Shown here one piece after another: positions 16,821 through 23,700 of a stretch of 64,000 nucleotides of DNA. The stretch's first letter is position 1, and the number at the start of each line of letters is the position of its first letter. The stretch spans positions 1 to 64,000 of the forward strand of contig JAUWBF010000006.1 of the NCBI GenBank assembly GCA_030601755.1. The letters are read 5' to 3'. The position numbers and the translations under genes were made by a program. Under the pieces are notes generated by a model. The model was not told the DNA's origin and did not search any database. It saw only the letters and a list, made by a program, of their open reading frames with translations. This DNA comes from Verrucomicrobiota bacterium. GTDB taxonomy: Bacteria; Verrucomicrobiota; Verrucomicrobiia; Opitutales; Opitutaceae.

Positions 16821-18338
16821 ATGCTTTTTAAGAGCTGTTATATCGCGTCTTTATTTTTTTTAGTGAACAATTCAACTGTCATGGCGACCGTATCCGAGCC
16901 CTTTGTTTACGCACCCGAGGTGCACCGTTCCTCCGTTTACCAAGTCCGGCTGGATGGGAACGAGCATGTCGCCCTTGAATCTCAAAAAGGTCATATTGTT
17001 CGCGCGGCCGGATCGACCGGCGTTGAGGTTGAGATCGAAACCACCGCTGACATCCATTCCTGTGTCGTGCGACCGCTGGCGCTCGGCATCAAGCCGAGCA
17101 TCGAGGGTGGGCGCGTCCGGTTCCGTCTGGACCGTCACGCCAGCATTAGCGTCGAGTTCAATGACGATCTCGATACGCCTTTGCTTCTCTTCTATGACGC
17201 TCCCATCCCGACGCCGTTGCCGGACGAAAACACCCGCGTGTTTTCCGCCGGGCGTATTCACGACATCGGCGAGGTTACCCTGGCCAGCCATCAACGCGTG
17301 TTTCTCGAAGGCGGAGCGGTGGTTCGCGGCCAGTTCGTCATCGAAAACGCCGAGGATGTCCGCATTCAAGGACCGGGTGTGCTTGATCAGTCCACGCGCA
17401 TGATTCGGAAAAACACCATCTATGTGCGTCGGAGTCGCAACGTGGTGATCGAGGATGTTCTCCTCTTGGACACGTTTGAATGGAGCATTCACCTGAGCTT
17501 CTCGCGCGAGGTGGCGCTCCGCCGTGTGCGCGTGATCGGTTGGCGGCCAAACTGTGATGGCATCGACATCCTCAGCTCGTCTCATGTCACGGTAAGCGAT
17601 TGCTTCCTGCGCAATTCTGACGACTGCATCGCCATCAAGGCGGGGGGGCGCGAGCCCGACCCCGAAGGCATCGTCGAGAACATCTTGGTGGAGCGCTGTG
17701 TTCTGTGGAACGACGTCCCCGGAAACGCGCTCGAGGTGGGTTTCGAACTCGATAACCATGCGGTGCGTGGAGTGCATTTCCGCGATTGCGACGTCATCCA
17801 TGTCTTGCGCGGCGCCGCCTTCAGCATTCACAACAGTGGCGTTTCGCGGGTTGAGGATGTGTCTTTCACCGATATCCGGGTCGAGGATCTCCGCGACGAG
17901 TTTGCCGATCTTTACATCGGTCTGTCCATTTACAGTCCCGACCGTCCGCCCGAATATTTTGTGCCCGGCGGACCCCGGCGCTGGACGCCTCCTGAACACC
18001 AGGACCACGTTTCCCCGGACAACGCTTCGCAATGGTGGATGCCGCTCGATAGCGCCGAACACGCCCGCTTTGCCCCCGGACGAGGTTCAATTTCAAACGT
18101 CAGATTTCAACGTATCAGCTTCCTTGAGGCATTTCCTTCACGCATCGTGATCAAGGGTTATGATAATGATGATCACGCGGTCCGCGACGTGAGTTTTTCC
18201 GAGATTACCAGCGGTGGTCGCCCCGTCGATGAATGGCCTCGCGAGCAATTGCGCATCTTCAATGCCCACAACATTGTCTTTGCCGGTCGCCTGATCGACG
18301 CCGCCGCCGGCCCCGCGCCGGGCAGTGCCGGACGCTAA
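16821..18338 (+). CDS. GH28-like (polygalacturonase-fold) glycoside hydrolase
   Basis: A 505-residue right-handed parallel beta-helix enzyme. It shows RVFLEGGAVVRGQF, then the GH28-like acidic motifs NCDGIDIL and NSDDCIAIKAG, and a late basic motif RIVIKGYD. The classical GHG motif is not seen (NALEVGFE occupies that region), so the activity may differ from pectin hydrolysis; GH49-type or rhamnogalacturonan activity are alternatives. The ATG at 16821 gives a weak signal peptide. An ATG at 16881 (MATVSEPFVY) would give a cytoplasmic protein and cannot be excluded. Base composition is visibly lower in GC than the neighbours and the gene is flanked on both sides by gene fragments, which suggests recent acquisition. 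Confidence 0.8.
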   Translation: MLFKSCYIASLFFLVNNSTVMATVSEPFVYAPEVHRSSVYQVRLDGNEHVALESQKGHIVRAAGSTGVEVEIETTADIHSCVVRPLALGIKPSIEGGRVRFRLDRHASISVEFNDDLDTPLLLFYDAPIPTPLPDENTRVFSAGRIHDIGEVTLASHQRVFLEGGAVVRGQFVIENAEDVRIQGPGVLDQSTRMIRKNTIYVRRSRNVVIEDVLLLDTFEWSIHLSFSREVALRRVRVIGWRPNCDGIDILSSSHVTVSDCFLRNSDDCIAIKAGGREPDPEGIVENILVERCVLWNDVPGNALEVGFELDNHAVRGVHFRDCDVIHVLRGAAFSIHNSGVSRVEDVSFTDIRVEDLRDEFADLYIGLSIYSPDRPPEYFVPGGPRRWTPPEHQDHVSPDNASQWWMPLDSAEHARFAPGRGSISNVRFQRISFLEAFPSRIVIKGYDNDDHAVRDVSFSEITSGGRPVDEWPREQLRIFNAHNIVFAGRLIDAAAGPAPGSAGR

Positions 18339-18418
18339 TGAAAGTCCGGCACAACCGATTTCCGTGCATTAGATACGGCTTGGCCGGTGTCAGGTCCTGC
18401 ATCTCAATAACTATCGAC

Positions 18419-18714
18419 CAGCGAGCGGTGGCTTTGCGCGGCGAGTGCGGCGGTGACGCCGGCGGCCTGGCCGAACGAAACGGCCGCGCCGGTGCTGCGG
18501 TCGCTCGAGTGCGCGATGAAATCGCCGCTGATGCAGCGACCGGCGAGGAGGAGGCCGTCCACGTCCTTGGCGATGAGCGCTCGCAGGGGAATGTCGTAGG
18601 GTTGCGAGCGGCGGCGATTGGCGGGGTCCGAAAGAACCGCCATGCGCGCGGTTGGTGCTGTGCGCGTTTATGCCGAAATTGACGCGACAGACCGCGTCCT
18701 CGTGTCGCGCGCCG
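18419..18714 (-). pseudogene. Fragment of an FAD-dependent oxidoreductase gene
   Basis: Minus-strand frames encode RHEDAVCRVNFGINAHSTNR and, after a frame change near 18640, RRRSQPYDIPLRALIAKDVDG to AALAAQSHRS. These match residues of the intact oxidoreductase at 13250-14572 near its C-terminus. The N-terminal two thirds and the last 17 or so residues are missing. It carries no start and cannot make a working enzyme. Confidence 0.85.
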
Positions 18715-18804
18715 GATATCACTCCAGGACCGCCATGGGCGACCGCTCCCAAGGCATCGTGGTTGGTGTGTTGGCGCCGGCGCGGATTTTGAGGCCGACA
18801 ATTT

Positions 18805-20129
18805 TCACAGCAGGTGGATGAGTTGGCTGGCCGTTTTCCCGGGTTCGAGGGTAATGGCGGACTGAATACCGGAGTCGGTCCCGCCGGACTCGGTGTGGAT
18901 CAGATAGGAGCCGTGGAAGCCGCGGAAGCGGAAGACGCCGTCGGCGTCGGTCACGCCTTCAGCCCGTGTGCGCCACTCGCGGCGGACGAGGTCTTGCAGG
19001 GCGAGGTAGGCTGGTTTCGGACGCATGTCGGCGAAGAGCAGGCCGGAGAAAACCTTGTTCTCGCCGGGAGCCGCGCCGCCGTCGGGCAGGTTCCACTAGG
19101 TGATGCCCTCGACCAACGGATGACTGAACCAGAGGCGGTAGAAATTGCGCGCGACGAGCGCCTGCGCCTCCAGGCCTTCGGGGAAATTGTCCGGCGCGGT
19201 GAGGGTGATCTCGCTGACGTGGAGCGGCAGCTGGAAGTCGGCGTGGCGGTCGAGCACGGAGAATAGCAACTCCGGCGTGTAGGTTTCCCCGGCGAGCACT
19301 TGAGCGAGATCGTCGTCGTTGAAGAGATGGAATTGCAGGCCGATGGCCCCGACCTGCCGCCCGGCGGCGAGAAGGCGCTCGATCAGGGCGATGTATTCAT
19401 CGGTGTAGGCCTCCCCTGTCCCCGGCCTGACGCCCCAAGTGCCGGTGGTTTCGTTGATGTCGAGGCGCGCATCGGAGGGGAGGTGTTTCTCGGCCCACTC
19501 GAAAGACTTCGCCTCGTAGTTGGGCTGCATGCGCAGGCCGCAGAGGTGGCGCTCGTAGTGGGCGACGACCTCGTTTACGACGTCCCAGCGTTTGATGCGC
19601 GAGCCGTAGCGCTCCGCGATTTCTTTGATGCGCTTTTCCCAGAACGGGGCGGCCTCGTCGGGATCGGTCGGCATCCAGTCGGGCACGGCCCACTTGCGGA
19701 GATTCCAGACGAGGGTGTGGCCGTGAATGCGCAGGCCGCGTTCTTCGCAAAACTTCACGGCCCGGTCCGGCGGCGGGCGAGGGGCACGCTGTGTTCGGCC
19801 CAGCGGGGCCGGCCCTGCTCGGGCTCCAACGCGCGCCAGTAGAAGGGCACGGTGGCGCCGTTGAAGAGGGTGCAAAAGGCGTCTTCGTAATCGCGGTTGA
19901 GCTGCTCGTCGGCGTAGTCGCCGAGCTTGAAGATATTGGCGCCGAAGTGGAACGAGGAGTCGTGCTGCGCGGCGACGACTTTCACGCCGGGCAGGGGCTT
20001 GCCGGCGTAGTCGGTGACGCGGATCACGGCGTCGCTTTGGCGATGAAGGCGTATGCCTTCGTTGATGCGGGTCTGGAGCGCGGGGTTGGCCCAGAGTTTG
20101 TTGTAGGCGGGGGAAACGAGGGAGTTCAT
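18805..20129 (-). pseudogene. GH10 endo-xylanase-like gene with a frameshift and a nonsense codon
   Basis: Read on the minus strand from 20129, the frame encodes an N-terminal beta domain (VIRVTDYAGKPLPGVKVVAA) and the start of a GH10 barrel (FHFGANIFKLGD). A frame change near 19765-19800 is then needed to continue into HGHTLVWNLRKWAVPDW, WDVVNEV (acid/base Glu) and LHVSEITLTA (nucleophile Glu). At 19096-19098 a TAG replaces the codon expected for Tyr in GIT-Y-WNLPDG. The original frame then runs on in the same register to the stop at 18805. Both catalytic residues remain, so decay looks recent, or the changes are sequencing errors. It diverges from the LacI gene at 20206. Confidence 0.85.
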
Positions 20130-20187
20130 GGAATGGAAACGAAATCCACGCTGACGGCAGGCGCGTGATTGCGCGATGGGGCGGTTG

Positions 20188-20202
20188 TTGCAACGGTTGC
20201 AA
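20188..20202. promoter_or_regulatory. Candidate LacI operator upstream of GTG start
   Basis: A perfect palindrome TTGCAAC-G-GTTGCAA, which closely resembles known LacI-family operators. It lies 3 bp before the GTG at 20206 and 59 bp before the divergent GH10 start. This is the strongest operator-like site in the window. Confidence 0.6.
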
Positions 20203-20205
20203 TCC

Positions 20206-21186
20206 GTGAGCCCTACCCTTCGTCAGATCGCCGCCCGGCTGGGCTTGTCCGCCTCGACGGTTTCCCGCGCGTTGCACCGGGATCCGTTGGTCAACCAGGC
20301 GACTATGGAGCGGGTGCTGGCGGGGGTGGGGAAAGCCGGATACCAGCTCGACCCGGTGGTGTCCGCAGGAATGTCGAAGATCCGGCAGCGAAGTTTTTAC
20401 CGGGAGACGTTCGCCTGGTGCGGGGACAGTCCGCGCGAGTCGATGCCGTGGCTGGCTCCTCTTTTCGGGTCGATCGAGGACTACGGGACCAGGCTGGGCT
20501 ACAATCTGGAGTATTTCCATTTCGAGCGACCGACGCCGAGGAGTCTGGCCCGGCAGGCCGCGGTCTGGCGCGCTCGCGGCATACGCGGAGTGCTGCTGGG
20601 ACCGTTTCGCTCGGAGCACACTGAGTTGCCTTTCCGGTGGGAGGAACTCGCGTGGATCATGATCGGCCATCCGCCGGAATCCCCGGTGCTGCATTCGGTC
20701 GGGCGCGACTATGAATCGGACATCAAGAGCGCCCTCGCCTGGTTGGAGGCCCGGGGCTGCCGGCGTCCGTGCTTCATTCTGGATCCGGGGGTGAACCATC
20801 TTTTCAAGGAGCCGATGCTGCGCGCCTCGTTGCTTTATTACGAGGGCAGGCGCGCGCGGCCGAAGGCACCGTTGCACGAACTCGCGTCCGGTCGTCCGGA
20901 GTTGTTTGCGGCTTGGGTCGAGGCCAACCGGCCGGACGGGCTGATTTTGCCTAGGTCGCTTCGTCCTTCTCTGCGGCGGCTGATCGAACCGGTCCTGCAT
21001 CTGCCCCGGATATCACTCTCGCCGCCGGACAGCCCCGGCGCACGCGGCATCGCGCACTTCACCGCGCGTTACGAAGTCATGGGACAGGTCGCGGTCAATC
21101 TGCTGCACCGCCTGCTGAGCAACCGGGAATTTGGTTTGCCCGCTTACAAGCAGACCATCGTGCTGGACTCGCGATTGAATGGGTAG
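20206..21186 (+). CDS. LacI-family transcriptional regulator of the GH10 locus
   Basis: A 326-residue regulator beginning SPTLRQIAARLGLSASTVSR, a standard LacI helix-turn-helix. A hinge follows (VGKAGYQLDPVVSAGM), then a sugar-sensing domain (GIRGVLLGPF, GRDYESDIKSALAWL). An in-frame ATG at 20176 would extend it by ten codons but would place the palindrome at 20188-20202 inside the coding region. I therefore choose the GTG at 20206, which puts the HTH at the usual distance from the start. It diverges from the broken GH10 gene, so it may now lack its main target. Confidence 0.87.
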   Translation: MSPTLRQIAARLGLSASTVSRALHRDPLVNQATMERVLAGVGKAGYQLDPVVSAGMSKIRQRSFYRETFAWCGDSPRESMPWLAPLFGSIEDYGTRLGYNLEYFHFERPTPRSLARQAAVWRARGIRGVLLGPFRSEHTELPFRWEELAWIMIGHPPESPVLHSVGRDYESDIKSALAWLEARGCRRPCFILDPGVNHLFKEPMLRASLLYYEGRRARPKAPLHELASGRPELFAAWVEANRPDGLILPRSLRPSLRRLIEPVLHLPRISLSPPDSPGARGIAHFTARYEVMGQVAVNLLHRLLSNREFGLPAYKQTIVLDSRLNG

Positions 21187-21342
21187 GGGTGGGCTGGGTA
21201 GGGTGGATTCCGTGGTGGCCCGCGTCAGACGGGAGTCGTTGTTCCCTGTGCGTGGTTCTGCTCTGAAACGGGGTGCTGCTTAGTTCTGGTTAGAATCGGC
21301 CGAGCATCAGGCCGGCTGCGTCGTCGAGGCGCGTTTTTCGGT

Positions 21343-21654
21343 ATGCTGGCGCGAGTCCGGCTCGATGTCGTTTGCGCGATGAGATCGAGCATGTGGTCGC
21401 TCCTTCGGCCGGTGCAGGTGGGGTGCTCTTGCAGGGGAATGGGTTTCGTGGATCTGGCATGCCACGACCGCGAGGGCGGCAACGCGGGCATTTATCAGAA
21501 CTGGGAGCAGATGGGTGCAGCGGCGGCGGACACTCTGGTGGCGATGCTCAATCGCGGGGAGCGCGGCATGCCGGAGTTCGCCCGGCACACGTTGACGGCC
21601 GGCGTGTGGGTGGAGGGAGCCTCGTTGCCCGTGCCGACGAGGGGGGGCGGTTAA
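21343..21654 (+). pseudogene. 3' fragment of a LacI-family regulator gene
   Basis: The frame encodes ARVRLDVVCAMRSS and FVDLACHDREGGNAGIYQ through HTLTAGVWVEGASLP. This matches the last 100 residues of the LacI protein at 14632-15681. The DNA-binding domain and most of the sensor are absent. It is one of several 3'-end relics in this region. Confidence 0.85.
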
Positions 21655-22916
21655 CAGGGGAGGCGATTCGACGGGCTTGGCGGATTGTCCTTCCTGGATG
21701 GTGAAGCCGAGCGCGTATCGGCGGCAGTTTCGGGAGGGGTGATTTTTTTATTTGTCGGTGTGGGCGCGCGGGGGGCTGGAATGGGGGCGAGGGTTTTTCC
21801 TTCGACCCAGCGGCTGCGGATGAGGAGGAGCCGGGGGTGCGCAGGGGGGCCAAAGTCGTTGTTGATGATCCGGCCCACGACGAGATCCACGGTGGTGGCG
21901 CCGATCACGCGGTGGTTTTCCTCCATGCCGGACAAGGCGCCGCCGATCGGGCGGTTGAGGCAGACGAGACCGAGGTCGGCGGGGGTTTTGAGGCCGAGTT
22001 CGTCGAGCCAGACTTTCTCTTTGCCGAGGACGCTGACGATCACGTCGGGGCGCCATTTCGCGAGCCAGCGTTTGAATTCGGTCGCGGGGGCGAGTCCGGG
22101 TTCGCCGGGGAACAGCGGGATGCGGCTGCGTTGGGGCATGCGTTGTTGCCAGAGGCGGAAGCGTTCCTCGCGACAGGAAACCACGCTGTCGAGATTCAGC
22201 TCGATCATGCGGGGAGAGAGCACCATGCCGATGCGGCGGTAGCCGCGGTTCAGGAGCCCGTGCATGACTTCGTCCACGTCGCTGTGGTAGTCGGTGCGCA
22301 CGCGGTCCATGGGGGGGTGTTTCCAAGTGGCCCCTACGGTCGCGCAGCTGTAGTGGTTCCAGTCCATGGTTTCGGCCTGCCGGTCGCCGCCCGCGCAGGG
22401 AGGGAAAAAGACGACGCCCTGAATACCGCGCGCATTGAGGATGCGGGCCAGGCGGCGGGTGCCGAAGCCCGGGGCGCGGAGACAAAAATCGGTGGTGCTG
22501 AAACCGAGTTCGCGGGCACGGATCGTCATGCCTTCGTATTGTTCGCGGTAGGTCTGGAGCTGGAGTGCGTCGGCGCGTTCGGCGGCGTCGATGATGAGCG
22601 CGATGCAGCCGCGTTCGGGCACGGGGCGGCAGGTGCGGATGTGCGCCATGAGGCTGGCGATGTGGGGATTGGCCCGGTATCCGAGGGTGCGGGCTTTTTG
22701 GCGGACGAAGTCCCGCACTTCGGGGGAAATCAGGGGATCCCCGCGGAGTGCGCGCGAGACGGTGGACTGGCTGAGGCCGAGGGCGGCGGCGATGGCGCGT
22801 TGGCTGGGCATGTAACGCTCAGCCATGCTCTTGGCATCGTCTCCGGGAGGCAACTCGCGATTTTCGGCGGCGGGGCCGGGTGTGTTGATTTTGCTGCGTC
22901 GGGGGCGCGTCTTCAT
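21651..22916 (-). CDS. LacI-family transcriptional regulator, co-translated with a pseudopilin
   Basis: A 421-residue regulator. After a basic 35-residue N-terminal extension comes the HTH (PSQRAIAAALGLSQSTVSRA), a hinge (KARTLGYRANPHIASLMAH) and a ligand domain (GIQGVVFFPP, LNRGYRRIGMVLS, PADLGLVCLNRP). I use the ATG at 22916 because it overlaps the stop of the upstream pseudopilin gene as ATGA, though an ATG at 22811 would fit the usual family start. The last 40 residues are low-complexity Pro/Ser and probably non-essential. It is the last gene of the operon running from 27320 and likely controls it. Confidence 0.87.
   Translation of the reverse strand: MKTRPRRSKINTPGPAAENRELPPGDDAKSMAERYMPSQRAIAAALGLSQSTVSRALRGDPLISPEVRDFVRQKARTLGYRANPHIASLMAHIRTCRPVPERGCIALIIDAAERADALQLQTYREQYEGMTIRARELGFSTTDFCLRAPGFGTRRLARILNARGIQGVVFFPPCAGGDRQAETMDWNHYSCATVGATWKHPPMDRVRTDYHSDVDEVMHGLLNRGYRRIGMVLSPRMIELNLDSVVSCREERFRLWQQRMPQRSRIPLFPGEPGLAPATEFKRWLAKWRPDVIVSVLGKEKVWLDELGLKTPADLGLVCLNRPIGGALSGMEENHRVIGATTVDLVVGRIINNDFGPPAHPRLLLIRSRWVEGKTLAPIPAPRAPTPTNKKITPPETAADTRSASPSRKDNPPSPSNRLPC
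21701..21742 (+). pseudogene. 13-codon relic of a XylR/AraC-type gene 3' end
   Basis: The bases encode VKPSAYRRQFREG and a stop. The XylR-type regulator at 4357-5514 ends VSPGAYRRQFREG with the same stop. The relic lies on the opposite strand of the LacI gene tail at 21651, 50 bp after the LacI fragment. Confidence 0.65.
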
Positions 22917-23659
22917 TGGCGCGGGCACCAAGGCGCGGTCGCCGGGTAGTTCCAGCTCCAGTTGCCGATCTGGCGGGCGGTCAGGGCCTCGACGTGAAAA
23001 TCCAAAAACAGGATGTTGGCCCTGCCCGAGTGTCGGAGCTCGATGCCGAGCTTGGAGGTCGGCAGTTCGCCGGTGTTGCTGCCCACGCTGCCAATTTGCC
23101 AAGAAACCTGTGGCTGACCCGACACGGGCACGGCGTCGGCAAGGTAGTAGTAGCGCGAGGGCTCGGGGATGTCGGTCAGCCGATAGCCGGTGCGGCGGGG
23201 GTCGGTATCGTAGCCTTTCTGCGAGTTGATGAAGAAGTTTTTCCCGTAGTGGGATTTGTTGCCGGACTTGGCCGGATGATCGGCGGCCGGGCAGCGGAAG
23301 GGGTCGGGTGGCAGGATCGTGTTGGCGGTGAGTTCGGCGGTGGATGGGAACTTCACGTCCACGTAGGGAGCAAGTTTGTCCGTGGCCCGGACATTGCTCT
23401 CCATGTAGTAGTTCGCGTAGGGGATCTCTCCTTTGTTGTCGGCGGCGTAGAGTCCGGTGGCGACACCGAGTTGCCGCAGGTTGGACACGCATTTCGCGGA
23501 GTGGGCCGACGCGCGGACCTTGCCGACGACCAAGGTGAGCATCGCGGCCAGCACACCGATGATGGCGATGACGGTGAGCAGTTCGACCAAGGTGAACGCG
23601 GCGCGGGCCGGCGGTGATGCGCGCCGAGGTGCGGCATGAGGATAGGGCTGGGAATGCAT
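22913..23659 (-). CDS. Pseudopilin of the H-X9-DG type (DF variant)
   Basis: A 248-residue protein with a prepilin peptidase motif and methylation helix (RAAFTLVELLTVIAIIGVLA) at residues 19-40. The globular domain follows: KCVSNLRQLGVATGLYAADN, FRCPAADH and a C-terminal RHSGRANILFLDFHVEAL. The usual H-X9-DG ending appears here as H-X9-DF. Probably part of a pilin-like or type II secretion fibre. It sits between the large secreted GH-A enzyme upstream and the LacI regulator downstream, with the last overlap being ATGA. Confidence 0.88.
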   Translation of the reverse strand: MHSQPYPHAAPRRASPPARAAFTLVELLTVIAIIGVLAAMLTLVVGKVRASAHSAKCVSNLRQLGVATGLYAADNKGEIPYANYYMESNVRATDKLAPYVDVKFPSTAELTANTILPPDPFRCPAADHPAKSGNKSHYGKNFFINSQKGYDTDPRRTGYRLTDIPEPSRYYYLADAVPVSGQPQVSWQIGSVGSNTGELPTSKLGIELRHSGRANILFLDFHVEALTARQIGNWSWNYPATAPWCPRQ

Positions 23660-23700
23660 GGTCTTTCGGGGGGCGTTGAAAGCCAACGGGACGGGGGCGA

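Noticed and set aside
19096-21000. A 634-codon minus-strand frame spanning the GH10 gene and the LacI gene
   Set aside because: Only the part below about 19770 is GH10-like. The upstream portion is the antisense of the LacI gene and joins it because of the frameshift.
23660-23700. Possible terminator between the GH-A gene and the pseudopilin gene
   Set aside because: The 41-bp gap has no strong stem-loop with a T-run. Co-transcription is more likely.
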